Position numbers and translations under genes: made by a program. Below are positions 15,674 to 24,359 of a DNA stretch of 47,354 nucleotides, in pieces; positions within the stretch are counted from its first letter, which is position 1, and each line of letters starts with the position of its first letter. The notes beneath the pieces were generated by a model. It ran no database searches. It was given only the letters and a program-made list of their open reading frames with translations, and was not told the DNA's origin. Source of the stretch: UBA7446 sp049596455 (lineage in GTDB: Bacteria > Bacteroidota > Bacteroidia > Flavobacteriales > Flavobacteriaceae). The stretch covers positions 1-47,354 of the forward strand of contig JBMYLP010000013.1 in assembly GCA_049596455.1 (NCBI GenBank). Direction: 5' to 3'.

Positions 15674-17865
15674 TGGCTAAGTCTTCCATATTTGCTGGTC
15701 TTCACAGGAACATCTTTGCTGGGTTTGTGGTGTCGCTTATCGCCTTGCCTTTGGCGCTTGGGTTGGCTGTGGCTTCTGGGTTTCCTATGGTTGCGGGCAT
15801 TGTTACCGCGGTGGTAGGCGGTGTGCTTGTTTCCATTTTTGGGGGTTCGCATGTGACCATTACAGGTCCAGGGTACGGCTTGGTGGTTGTACTGCTAAGC
15901 GCCGTTGCGGTATTGGGAGATGGTGATATGCAAGCGGGCTATTTGTATGCGTTATCAGCGGTTATTATTTCGGGTGGGCTGCTATTGCTTTTTGGTTTTT
16001 TGCGCTTTGGCGCGCTTAGCGATTTTTTTCCCGCTAGTGCTATTCAAGGGATGCTGTCCGCAATTGGTGTAACGCTGCTGCTAAAGCAGTTTTACGTCAT
16101 GCTTGGTGATATGAAAACCAAAGGAACAGTGCTAGAGCTTTTGGGGGGTGTTCCCAAATTGATACAATCACTAGAAGTTGCCCCTTCAGGACAGTTGTAT
16201 GCCGTGGGAATTGGGGTGATAAGTTTGTGTATTATGTTTTTCTACAGCAAAATAACCAATCGGTTTTTTAGGCTTATTCCTGCCCCAATGTGGGTTATTC
16301 TGCTGGCACTAGGGTTTGATGCGTACTTCTCTGTTGTTACGGGCGAAAACCCCATTAGCAAAAAGCTGCTTATTTCGTTACCCAACGATATGCTGACATC
16401 TGTTCCAACCCCTGATTTTTCAAAATGGAAAGAGCCTGTTTTTTGGGGAATTGTATTGTCTGTTACACTAGTTTCTAGCATCGAGTCGTTGTTAAGCATA
16501 AAGGCTGTAGATAAGTTAGACCCCGAAAAAAGAAGGTCTAACATCAATAAAGACATGAGGGCTTTGGGTATTGCTACTATTGTAAGTGGGTTTTTGGGGG
16601 GTATGAATGTGGGTACGGTTATTTCTAGAAGCTCGGTTAATGTCAACAACCAGGCCACGAATCGTTCCTCAAACTTTTTCCATGCCATTTTTCTTTTGTT
16701 ATTTGTTATTGCTTTTCAAAGCCAATTGGGGAAAATTCCCTTTACCGCTTTGGCGGCAATTTTAGTTTATACGGGGTATAAGTTAACTGCTCCCGCCATT
16801 TTTGTGCGGATGTACCACATTGGAAAAGAGCAGTTATTCATTTTTCTTACCACGCTTATTGCTACACTGGTAACGGATTTAATTTCAGGGATTTTAATTG
16901 GGTTACTTGCCACATTTGCGGTACACGTAGTGCTAAACAAGGCGTTTTGGTTGTTTTCGCGCAACCTACTCAAGCCTAATGTGTTGATGTATAAAGAGGC
17001 GGAAACGCAAAGCTATTACGTGGGGGTGATTCACTTTTGTACTTTTTTAAACTTTTACAGGCTTAAAGCCAAGCTAGATAAAATCCCGCAGACGGAGAAA
17101 GTAGTCGTCGATTTTTCGCTCTGTTCTTTTGTAGATCATACGGTACAAGAAAGTTTACACAATTACGAGGAGCTTTTTGTACGCAAGGGTGGTGTGGTTG
17201 AAATTATTGGGTTAGATGTTCACGAAACCGATTCCAGCCATCCCTTTGCGGTGCGCACCCTGCGCCCCATGCAAAAATTACGTGTTTTTGGTGGTGGAAA
17301 AACAAGGCGTCAGCAACAGCTTGAAGCATTGGCTGAACAAAGAGGTTGGTATTATAAGGCTTCGCCAAAAACCCAAAAACGACTACTTCGTGACCATTTA
17401 GGCTACCAAACCACCTCTGTTGAGCGTGTCTACAATCAATTGTCAAGTCCAAACAAAGAAGTGTCGTTGTTTGATATTAGATACAGCGAGGGGGTGTTTA
17501 TTGCCAAGGAAAGCGTGCAAACCACGTTGTTGCGTGTCCAGCTTACAAATCCTATTCCTGTGTTTTCGTTTGATAGAGAAATGCTGCTTGAAAAGCTATC
17601 CCATTTGGCGGGGTTTCGTGATATTGATTTTCCCGAACATCCCGACTTTTCAGATGATTTTTATGTGCGCGGAAATAATCCCGAAAAGATTCGCCGTTTC
17701 TTTACCCCTGATCTCATTTCCTTCTTTTCGGCTTACGGGTTTTACCATATTATGTGTAATGGGCGCGAGTTGATTGTGCGTCAATTTTTACGCCCCGCCA
17801 CCCCTGCCGAGGCTACTGCTATGATTGAATTTGGGCTTACATTGAAGAAAAAAATTGACGGATAA
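15673..17865 (+). CDS. SulP-family anion transporter with STAS and extra C-terminal domain
   Basis: A 730-residue inner-membrane transporter for sulfate, bicarbonate or similar anions. The N-terminal 430 residues hold the SulP membrane core, opening with FAGFVVSLIALPLALGLA and GGSHVTITGPGYG, which are typical. A STAS domain follows at about 445-540 (VVVDFSLCSFVDHTVQESL). Beyond it lies an extra 175-residue region (about 555-730) not part of ordinary SulP proteins, containing HPDFSDDFYVRGNN and FTPDLISFF. Coupled by TAATG to the Usp gene upstream. Substrate cannot be told from sequence. Transporter call is firm; the tail's function is unknown. Confidence 0.9.
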   Translation: MAKSSIFAGLHRNIFAGFVVSLIALPLALGLAVASGFPMVAGIVTAVVGGVLVSIFGGSHVTITGPGYGLVVVLLSAVAVLGDGDMQAGYLYALSAVIISGGLLLLFGFLRFGALSDFFPASAIQGMLSAIGVTLLLKQFYVMLGDMKTKGTVLELLGGVPKLIQSLEVAPSGQLYAVGIGVISLCIMFFYSKITNRFFRLIPAPMWVILLALGFDAYFSVVTGENPISKKLLISLPNDMLTSVPTPDFSKWKEPVFWGIVLSVTLVSSIESLLSIKAVDKLDPEKRRSNINKDMRALGIATIVSGFLGGMNVGTVISRSSVNVNNQATNRSSNFFHAIFLLLFVIAFQSQLGKIPFTALAAILVYTGYKLTAPAIFVRMYHIGKEQLFIFLTTLIATLVTDLISGILIGLLATFAVHVVLNKAFWLFSRNLLKPNVLMYKEAETQSYYVGVIHFCTFLNFYRLKAKLDKIPQTEKVVVDFSLCSFVDHTVQESLHNYEELFVRKGGVVEIIGLDVHETDSSHPFAVRTLRPMQKLRVFGGGKTRRQQQLEALAEQRGWYYKASPKTQKRLLRDHLGYQTTSVERVYNQLSSPNKEVSLFDIRYSEGVFIAKESVQTTLLRVQLTNPIPVFSFDREMLLEKLSHLAGFRDIDFPEHPDFSDDFYVRGNNPEKIRRFFTPDLISFFSAYGFYHIMCNGRELIVRQFLRPATPAEATAMIEFGLTLKKKIDG

Positions 17866-17887
17866 AACTTTTGTACCTTCGTTGGAT

Positions 17888-18751
17888 ATGAAACTTCATG
17901 CCATAGAAACGGGAAACTTTAAGCTGGACGGCGGCGCCATGTTTGGCGTAGTGCCCAAAGCTTTGTGGAGCAGAACCAATCCTGCTGACGATAAAAATCG
18001 TATTGAGCTTGCTGCCCGCTCCTTGCTTATTGAAGACGGCAACCGCCTTATTCTAATTGATGCAGGTATGGGAAACAAACAAGACGACAAGTTTTTTCGC
18101 CACTACGGGCTATGGGGAAATCATTCGCTTGAAAAATCATTGCATAAGGCTGGTTTTTCAGCCGCAGATGTTACCGATGTGTTTCTAACGCACTTGCACT
18201 TTGACCATTGTGGTGGTGCAGTACGGTGGAATAAAAACAGAACAGGTTTTGAATTAACTTTTCCCAACGCAACGTATTGGAGCAACAAAGCACACTGGGA
18301 GTGGGCAACAAAGCCAAATGCCAGAGAAAAAGCCTCATTTTTATCTGAAAACTTGTTGCCAATTCAAAAAAGTGGTCAATTAAAGTATGTATCAAAAAAC
18401 GGCGCTGCTTATACTAACGAAAGCGAACTTGGTTTTGGCATTTTATTTGTGGATGGACATACCGAAAAGCAAATGATTCCGCATATCTCTTTTAATGGAA
18501 AAACAATTGTTTTTGCCGCTGACTTATTGCCTACGGCTGGACATTTACCTTTGCCTTACGTAATGGGATATGATGTGCGTCCGCTTAAAACACTACTAGA
18601 GAAAGACTCCTTTTTAACAAAAGCCGCTGATGAAAATTTTGTCCTATTTATGCAACATGACGCACACAACCCTTTAATTACAGTACAACACACCGAAAAG
18701 GGTGTGCGCTTGTTAGAAACATTACCCCTTGAAACTTTAAATTCCCTGTAA
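17888..18751 (+). CDS. MBL-fold metallo-hydrolase
   Basis: A 287-residue zinc-dependent hydrolase of the metallo-beta-lactamase fold. The metal motif HLHFDH lies at residues 102-107, with further ligands likely in VDGHTEKQ, FAADLLPT and MQHDAHN. The layout resembles lactonase and related esterase-type members, but the substrate cannot be named. The ATG at 17888 gives the usual first strand MKLHAIETGNFKLDGG; an earlier TTG inside the SulP tail is not favoured. It begins 22 bases after the SulP stop and ends 4 bases before the M1 peptidase gene. Confidence 0.88.
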   Translation: MKLHAIETGNFKLDGGAMFGVVPKALWSRTNPADDKNRIELAARSLLIEDGNRLILIDAGMGNKQDDKFFRHYGLWGNHSLEKSLHKAGFSAADVTDVFLTHLHFDHCGGAVRWNKNRTGFELTFPNATYWSNKAHWEWATKPNAREKASFLSENLLPIQKSGQLKYVSKNGAAYTNESELGFGILFVDGHTEKQMIPHISFNGKTIVFAADLLPTAGHLPLPYVMGYDVRPLKTLLEKDSFLTKAADENFVLFMQHDAHNPLITVQHTEKGVRLLETLPLETLNSL

Positions 18752-18755
18752 ACTT

Positions 18756-20570
18756 ATGAAACCCTTTTTCTTTTTACTTTTTGGCACGGTGCTTTTAGCA
18801 CAACCTCAGCCTAGCTATTGGCAACAACACGTCGATTATACCATGAATGTAGATATTGATGTAAAAACCTTCAAATATTCCGGTACACAAGAACTGGTAT
18901 ACACAAACAAGTCGCCCGACACCTTAAAGCGCGTGTTTTATCATTTATACTTTAACGCTTTTCAGCCTGGCAGCGAAATGGATGTGCGCTCCAGAACCAT
19001 TTCTGACCCTGATAAGCGTGTTGGGTCGCGCATTGAAAAATTAACTCCTGGTGAAATGGGGTATTTACACGTCACATCGCTTCTTCAAGACGGTGAGGCG
19101 TTGAGTTTTCTAGAAGAAGAAACGGTTTTGGTGGTGCCGTTGGAAAAGCCTTTGGCTCCGGGAGCAACCACCACACTTTCTATGGTTTTTGAGGGTCAAG
19201 TCCCGAAACAAATTCGCCGAAGTGGTCGCAACAGTAAAGAGGGCGTTGCGCTTTCCATGACTCAATGGTATCCAAAATTAGCAGAATACGACCATGAAGG
19301 TTGGCACACCAACCCTTACATTGGGCGTGAGTTTCACGGGGTTTGGGGAAATTTTGATGTAAAACTCACTCTTGACAAAAAATATGTTGTTGGTGGAACA
19401 GGCTATTTGCAAAACCCCGATGAGGTGGGTCATGGCTACGGGGAGAAAACCAAAAAAACAAAAGGCAAAAACTTAACGTGGCATTTTGTTGCGCCCAACG
19501 TGCATGATTTTGCGTGGGCTGCTGACCCGGATTACATTCACGACACACTAGAAACAGAAAGTGGGGTTGCGCTTCATTTTTTATATAAAAACAATCCGAA
19601 AATTATTGAAAATTGGAAGCAACTACAGCCCGACACGGCAAAATTAATGTCGTTTTTTAACAACGCCATTGGTCCATATCCATATAAGCAATACACCATT
19701 TTACAGGGGGGCGATGGTGGTATGGAATACGCTATGTGTACCTTGATAACAGGTGAGCGCAGCTACCCGAGCTTGTATGGTGTTACCTCGCACGAGCTGG
19801 CACACTCGTGGTTTCAGCATGTGTTGGCATTTAATGAGTCCAAGTACGCGTGGATGGATGAGGGCTTCACAACTTTTTTAGACGCTTTAGGCGAACAAAG
19901 GTTAAAAGGAAATAAGGATGCTTTTGCTCCATCCTATGATGACTATCGTGCATTGGTGGCTAGTGGCCTTGAAGAACCGCTAACCACGCACGCCGACAGA
20001 TTTAGCACCAATGTCGCTTACGGAACGGGAAGCTATGACAAGGGCGCTGTTTTTTTAAGTCAATTGGCGTACATTATTGGAGCCGATGCCTTAATTGAAT
20101 CGCTGCAGCGTTTTTATGCAGCATTTGCGTTTACACACCCAACCCCCAACGATTTTAAACGTATTGCGGAAAAGGTTTCTGGTATTCAATTAGAGTGGTA
20201 CCTTAATGATTGGACGCGCACCACAAACACTATTGACTACAATATTAAAAGCGTTACACCAAAAGGCGAGCAAACGGAAATTGTGTTGGAGCGTATTGGT
20301 ACTATGGGAATGCCTATTGATGTTGGGGTGTTATATAAAAATGATGAGCAAACGGTGCATTATATTCCGTTGCAAATGATGTTTGGCGAAAAGCCTGCAT
20401 TGGCTGGTGTTTCGGGCTGGACTGTGGAAAAAGATTGGGCGTGGGCGCGCCCAACATACACGTTCACGATAGATACGCCTTTAGAAGAAATTTCACAGTT
20501 GCGCATAGACCCAACAGGGCTTATGGCTGATATTGATTTAACCAATAATGTTTTCGAAAATACCCAATGA
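18756..20570 (+). CDS. M1-family metallopeptidase (exported)
   Basis: A zinc aminopeptidase-type enzyme of 604 residues. The N-terminus MKPFFFLLFGTVLLAQPQ looks like a signal peptide cut after about residue 15, so it should act in the periplasm or at the surface. The gluzincin motif is complete: His346, Glu347 and His350 in HELAHSWF, with the third zinc ligand Glu369 in WMDEGFT. The exopeptidase GxMEN motif appears as GGDGGMEYAM, with Tyr in place of Asn, as in a branch common in Bacteroidota. The last 23 bases overlap the start of rnpA. Confidence 0.93.
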   Translation: MKPFFFLLFGTVLLAQPQPSYWQQHVDYTMNVDIDVKTFKYSGTQELVYTNKSPDTLKRVFYHLYFNAFQPGSEMDVRSRTISDPDKRVGSRIEKLTPGEMGYLHVTSLLQDGEALSFLEEETVLVVPLEKPLAPGATTTLSMVFEGQVPKQIRRSGRNSKEGVALSMTQWYPKLAEYDHEGWHTNPYIGREFHGVWGNFDVKLTLDKKYVVGGTGYLQNPDEVGHGYGEKTKKTKGKNLTWHFVAPNVHDFAWAADPDYIHDTLETESGVALHFLYKNNPKIIENWKQLQPDTAKLMSFFNNAIGPYPYKQYTILQGGDGGMEYAMCTLITGERSYPSLYGVTSHELAHSWFQHVLAFNESKYAWMDEGFTTFLDALGEQRLKGNKDAFAPSYDDYRALVASGLEEPLTTHADRFSTNVAYGTGSYDKGAVFLSQLAYIIGADALIESLQRFYAAFAFTHPTPNDFKRIAEKVSGIQLEWYLNDWTRTTNTIDYNIKSVTPKGEQTEIVLERIGTMGMPIDVGVLYKNDEQTVHYIPLQMMFGEKPALAGVSGWTVEKDWAWARPTYTFTIDTPLEEISQLRIDPTGLMADIDLTNNVFENTQ

Positions 20571-20916
20571 AATAACGCGCCTAAAAAGCAAAAAAGCAAT
20601 TGAAACGCTTTTTGCTGAAGGCAACCACATTAGAAAAAAACCATTAAAGTTGGTTTTTACGATTGATGGTTCGAACAAGCTTGCTTTGGGCTTTGGTGTT
20701 TCTAAACGGTTATTCCCTCGTGCGGTTGATCGCAATAGAATTAAACGTTTGATGCGAGAACAGTTTAAGTTGGTGCGCAGCAAAGAAGGCTACGCTCCTT
20801 TTTTGGGTAGTGGGTTTTTTGTTTTTGAGGGAAGAGAGTTGCCAACGCTTGATGCGCTCGAGAAGCCTATGGAAACACTTATTTCGCAGTGGCGTTCCGC
20901 GGCGGATGCAACATAG
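20548..20916 (+). CDS. rnpA: Ribonuclease P protein component
   Basis: Assists the RNase P RNA in removing 5' leaders from tRNA precursors. The 122-residue basic protein carries the family signature around LGFGVSKRLFPRAVDRNRIKRLMRE, which includes the RNR motif. Its ATG lies 23 bases inside the M1 peptidase gene in another frame, and no later ATG would keep the N-terminal KSKKAIETLF helix. The final 38 bases overlap the end of elaA on the other strand. rpmH, its partner in many bacteria, is not next to it. Confidence 0.94.
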   Translation: MFSKIPNEITRLKSKKAIETLFAEGNHIRKKPLKLVFTIDGSNKLALGFGVSKRLFPRAVDRNRIKRLMREQFKLVRSKEGYAPFLGSGFFVFEGRELPTLDALEKPMETLISQWRSAADAT

Positions 20917-21328
20917 GAATATGCGGAATGCCATCTTCTAAATACCCTTCCGCAGATTGGGAAAAACCCAAAGATTCATAAAAGTTTTTTAGGCGCTCTT
21001 GGGCAGAAATAAAAATTTCTTTGTCTGCGGGTACTGCGGCAATGCTTTTTTGCATTAGTTTTCGCCCATAATCTTTTGCTCGGTGTTTTTGATGCACCAC
21101 AACACGCCCAATTACACAAGGGTTTTGATTGAGGAAAATTCGGGCATAGCCAATTAAATCACTATCAGAAAACGCACATAAATGAAGGGTTGTTTCGTCT
21201 TTTCCATCTAAATCCAAATAAGGGCAGTTTTGCTCAACAACAAACACCTCGGCGCGTAGCGCCAAAATTTTGTAAAGTAATTCTGGCGAAAGTTCTTTCC
21301 AAGTATAAAGCTGCCACGTTAGCAACAT
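20879..21328 (-). CDS. elaA: ElaA-like GNAT acetyltransferase
   Basis: A 149-residue Gcn5-related N-acetyltransferase of the ElaA type. Characteristic segments are RAEVFVVEQNCPYLDLDGKD near residue 25, IGRVVVHQKHRAKDYGRKLM (acetyl-CoA-binding region) near 92, and NFYESLGFSQSAEGYLEDGIPH near the end. The acceptor substrate is not known. Its start overlaps the rpiB stop by 10 bases, so it is probably read from the rpiB promoter. Its 3' end overlaps rnpA in antisense by 38 bases. Confidence 0.88.
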   Translation of the reverse strand: MLLTWQLYTWKELSPELLYKILALRAEVFVVEQNCPYLDLDGKDETTLHLCAFSDSDLIGYARIFLNQNPCVIGRVVVHQKHRAKDYGRKLMQKSIAAVPADKEIFISAQERLKNFYESLGFSQSAEGYLEDGIPHIPMLHPPRNATAK

Positions 21329-21753
21329 TGGGATATTTTAGTTACCCGGCGCTCATGTCTTCCGCCTTCAAAATCTGTAGTTAAGAAAGCCTTTACCATA
21401 TCTTTTGCTACTTGTTTAGAAACAAAACGCGCGGGAATGCTTAATATGTTCGCGTTATTGTGTTGTCTTGCGAGTGCACTCAGCTCTGCTGTCCAACAAA
21501 GTGCCGAGCGTATTTCTGGATATTTATTTGCGGTCATGTTTGCGCCATTTCCGCTACCGCAAATAATAATACCAAAATCTGCTTTACCGTCACGCACATC
21601 AACTGCAACCGGATGAATAAAATCAGGATAATCTACACTTTCTGTAGTGTCAGTTCCATGGTTGTGATAAGTGTGTCCTAGTTCGGTTAATAGAGAAAAC
21701 AATTCTTTTTTAAGTTCAGGTCCAGCGTGGTCGTTACCAATAGCAATATGCAT
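21319..21753 (-). CDS. rpiB: Ribose-5-phosphate isomerase B family protein
   Basis: Interconverts ribose 5-phosphate and ribulose 5-phosphate in the pentose phosphate pathway. The 144-residue protein begins MHIAIGNDHAGPELKK and has the active-site loop CGSGNGANMTANK with Cys65, plus NNANILSIPARFV. I chose the ATG at 21753; an earlier in-frame ATG six codons upstream would add a tail unlike the family. It is the first gene leftward of the AT-rich candidate origin. A near-match to the -7 element, TAATTTAG, lies upstream. Confidence 0.92.
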   Translation of the reverse strand: MHIAIGNDHAGPELKKELFSLLTELGHTYHNHGTDTTESVDYPDFIHPVAVDVRDGKADFGIIICGSGNGANMTANKYPEIRSALCWTAELSALARQHNNANILSIPARFVSKQVAKDMVKAFLTTDFEGGRHERRVTKISQCC

Positions 21754-22052
21754 AAGAAGAAAATTATGCACTAAATTACAATTTTATTGTTGTTGATAAA
21801 CCACCTTTTTTCAGCGTAATCAAAATTTAGTTTTGTAAATAGCGGTGTTTATTTCTTTTAATAATTGTTGAGAAGAAAATGGATAATAATTACAATGAAA
21901 AAATAATATGATTTTAGAATAAATGTTATAGGTGTTTATTGAAGCTCCATCCACACTTTTTTTTGGTTTATTAACATGAAGTTTTTGGTGAAATAATCAT
22001 TTAACGTCTTTATTTAAAGCAATATAAATTAACCAGAAAAAAGTTATACCAC

Positions 22053-22061
22053 TTATCCACA
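22053..22061 (+). promoter_or_regulatory. DnaA box, perfect match
   Basis: TTATCCACA on the plus strand, identical to the strong DnaA-binding consensus. It faces the box at 22123-22131 across an AT-rich segment. Confidence 0.6.
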
Positions 22062-22122
22062 CCCTATCATAACCATCATACTTAAATTAAATAAAAAGAA
22101 AATAAAAGATGATTAATTAACA

Positions 22123-22131
22123 TGTGGATAA
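22123..22131 (-). promoter_or_regulatory. DnaA box, perfect match, inverted
   Basis: TGTGGATAA on the plus strand, which is TTATCCACA on the minus strand. It lies just upstream of the rnr promoter, so DnaA bound here could also affect rnr transcription. Confidence 0.6.
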
Positions 22132-22155
22132 GTGTTTGAGTGGTTATAGAAACAG

Positions 22156-22163
22156 TACCTTTG
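22156..22163 (+). promoter_or_regulatory. -7 element of rnr
   Basis: Reads TACCTTTG, matching TAnnTTTG, with a TTTG -33 candidate at 22135-22138, 17 bases upstream. Only 5 bases separate the -7 element from the rnr ATG, so the transcript would be leaderless or nearly so. The -33 candidate starts 4 bases after the second DnaA box. Confidence 0.6.
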
Positions 22164-22168
22164 CTGAT

Positions 22169-24334
22169 ATGGGTAAGAAAAAGAAAACACTTTCTGTACA
22201 AAAAAACATTTTAAATCTACTTGATCAGCACCCAACGCAAACATTTACCTACAAACAAATTGGCGCACGACTTGGTGTGACAGACCCAAGCGGGCGAAAT
22301 CACATTATAAAAAACCTTAAAAAACTCGCAGAGAAAAAACTAATCGAGCAACATTCGCGAGGAAGTTATAAAGCAAAATCTCGCAAAATTCATCACGAAG
22401 GAATTCTTGATTTATCAGGAAAAGGAGTTGGTTATATTATTTGTGAAGATTTTGAAGAAGATTTGATGGTTGCTTCCAATCAGTTTCATAAAGCATTTAG
22501 CGGTGACACGGTACGTTTTTATGTGTATCCTGCACGAGGAAAAAAACGAAAAGAAGCAAAAATTTTAGAAGTTGTTTCTAGAAAACGCACACAATTTGTA
22601 GGAACACTCCAAAAAAAGAATGGAACTTCCTTTGTGCGTGTAAGCCCAAAAATAGCACCAGTAGATTTTTATATTGATGCAGAACCAAAAATGAAGACCC
22701 AAGACGGCGACCGGGTTTTAATTTCATTCACATCTTGGAAAGAAACGAAGTCACCACAAGCAACAATTGAAGAAGTATTGGGAGCTCCAGGGGAAGCTGA
22801 CACAGAAATGCACACCATTTTAGCAGAATACGGGCTACCATATAAATTTGATAAACACATAGAAGCGGAAGCAAATCAAATAGATGTCCATTTAGATGAA
22901 AAAGAAATTTCACGCCGAATGGATTACAGAGATGTACTTACATTTACAATTGATCCTACAGACGCAAAAGATTTTGACGACGCCTTGTCTTTTGTTCCAT
23001 TAGAAGAAGGCTTGTTCGAAGTAGGGATTCATATTGCAGATGTGTCGCATTATGTAAAACCAGGAACGCTGTTAGATGATGAGGCCTATCAACGCGCAAC
23101 CTCTGTTTATTTGGTTGATAGGGTTGTTCCTATGCTACCAGAGCAACTTTCCAACAAAGTATGTTCGCTGCGACCAAATGAGGAGAAGTTTACTTTTTCC
23201 GCTATTTTCACATTAGATGCTTTTGGAAATATTCGCGATCAAAAGTTTGGTAGAACAGTTATCAATTCCAATTACCGTTTTGCATACCATGAGGCACAGC
23301 ATATAATCGAAACAGAACTTGGCGAAATACCTGCACAGATTTCACTAACAAACAAAACCTATACAACGGATAAATCTGTAGTTGATGCTATTTTGCAATT
23401 GCATAAAACAGCAAAAAAACTACGCCAAAAAAGGATGCAAAGTGGGGCAATTTCATTCGATAAAGAAGAAGTTAAATTTAAACTTGACGAAAACCAACAA
23501 CCCACAGAAGTTTTTGTAAAAACCAGCAAAGAAGCTAATAAGCTTATTGAAGAATATATGTTGCTCGCCAACAAAAAGGTGTCAGAGTTTATTGCCAAAC
23601 AAGATCCTAATAAAACCTTTGTTTTTAGGGTGCATGACGAACCAGACGAAGCTAAATTAGATCAATTGAAGCGCGTGATAGGAAGTTTTGGATATTCTTT
23701 AAATTTAGCTTCCCCCGAAACTACAGCGCATTCTATTAATAAATTATTGAAAGACATTCGTAACAAACGCGAACAAAACCTTATTGACACGCTTACCATT
23801 AGGAGCATGAGCAAAGCCACTTACACCACACAAAATATTGGGCATTACGGGTTAGCTTTTGATTATTACACACATTTCACTTCGCCCATACGACGTTACC
23901 CAGATGTAGTTGCGCATAGGTTGTTACAACATTATTTAGACGGCAACAAACCACCCAAACAAGAGATATATGAACCTATGATGAAGCACTGTTCTGCTAT
24001 GGAAATTCTTGCCACTAAAGCGGAGCGGGATTCTATCAAGTTTATGCAAGTCAAATACATGGAAGAGCGAATAGGTGAGAAATTTACTGGCGTTATTTCT
24101 GGTGTAGTGGAGCGCGGTATTTATGTAGAAGTAGAGGGAAATAAATGTGAGGGGATGGTTCGCCCACAAGATTTTCCGGGCGATTACTTTCTATACGACG
24201 AAATGAATTATGCTTTTGTTGGGGAGAAAACAAAAAAAACATATCAACTCGGCGACAGGGTTTTGGTACAAGTAGAGGCAGCCGACCCAATCAAAAGACA
24301 CTTGGATTTTCTACTTTTAGGACACGCAGAATAA
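22169..24334 (+). CDS. rnr: Ribonuclease R
   Basis: A 3'-5' processive exoribonuclease that degrades structured RNA. The 721-residue protein has, in order, an N-terminal winged-helix region (about 10-75), cold-shock-like domains (80-235), the RNB catalytic domain with the metal-binding cluster DPTDAKDFDD at 262-271, and a C-terminal S1 domain (about 635-720, GVISGVVERGIYVEVEG). The start MGKKKKTLS gives a basic N-terminus; a GTG fifteen codons earlier lies in a DnaA box and upstream of the promoter, so it is rejected. Length and order are standard for RNase R. Confidence 0.96.
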   Translation: MGKKKKTLSVQKNILNLLDQHPTQTFTYKQIGARLGVTDPSGRNHIIKNLKKLAEKKLIEQHSRGSYKAKSRKIHHEGILDLSGKGVGYIICEDFEEDLMVASNQFHKAFSGDTVRFYVYPARGKKRKEAKILEVVSRKRTQFVGTLQKKNGTSFVRVSPKIAPVDFYIDAEPKMKTQDGDRVLISFTSWKETKSPQATIEEVLGAPGEADTEMHTILAEYGLPYKFDKHIEAEANQIDVHLDEKEISRRMDYRDVLTFTIDPTDAKDFDDALSFVPLEEGLFEVGIHIADVSHYVKPGTLLDDEAYQRATSVYLVDRVVPMLPEQLSNKVCSLRPNEEKFTFSAIFTLDAFGNIRDQKFGRTVINSNYRFAYHEAQHIIETELGEIPAQISLTNKTYTTDKSVVDAILQLHKTAKKLRQKRMQSGAISFDKEEVKFKLDENQQPTEVFVKTSKEANKLIEEYMLLANKKVSEFIAKQDPNKTFVFRVHDEPDEAKLDQLKRVIGSFGYSLNLASPETTAHSINKLLKDIRNKREQNLIDTLTIRSMSKATYTTQNIGHYGLAFDYYTHFTSPIRRYPDVVAHRLLQHYLDGNKPPKQEIYEPMMKHCSAMEILATKAERDSIKFMQVKYMEERIGEKFTGVISGVVERGIYVEVEGNKCEGMVRPQDFPGDYFLYDEMNYAFVGEKTKKTYQLGDRVLVQVEAADPIKRHLDFLLLGHAE

Positions 24335-24338
24335 ATCG

Positions 24339-24346
24339 TATATTTG
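24339..24346 (+). promoter_or_regulatory. -7 element of GIN-domain/LysE pair
   Basis: Reads TATATTTG, matching TAnnTTTG, 4 bases after the rnr stop and 13 bases before the next ATG. It suggests that the pair has its own promoter besides read-through from rnr. Confidence 0.5.
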
Positions 24347-24359
24347 ATAAAACCTTTTT

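Larger units (their letters stand above)
21754..22168. other. Candidate chromosomal replication origin (oriC)
   Basis: A 415-base gap between divergent rpiB and rnr, the largest non-coding stretch in the housekeeping part of the window and clearly AT-rich. It holds two perfect DnaA boxes in opposite orientation at 22053-22061 and 22123-22131. The 61 bases between them are nearly all A and T apart from the first dozen or so. One further site differs by one base (21791-21799, minus) and two by two bases (21878-21886 minus, 21947-21955 plus). Two parS-like sites lie 10-12 kb away. No dnaA gene is in the window. The alternative is a DnaA-regulated promoter region or chance. A by-eye skew change here has the opposite sign to the usual origin. 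Confidence 0.5.

Noticed and set aside
22062..22122. A DnaA-trio array next to the DnaA boxes
   Set aside because: I read outward from both boxes and found CAT-like triplets but no clean run of the expected trinucleotide pattern, so I did not count it as origin evidence.
22124..22168. GTG start for RNase R fifteen codons upstream
   Set aside because: It lies inside a DnaA box and upstream of the -7 element, and the added residues do not look like an RNase R N-terminus.
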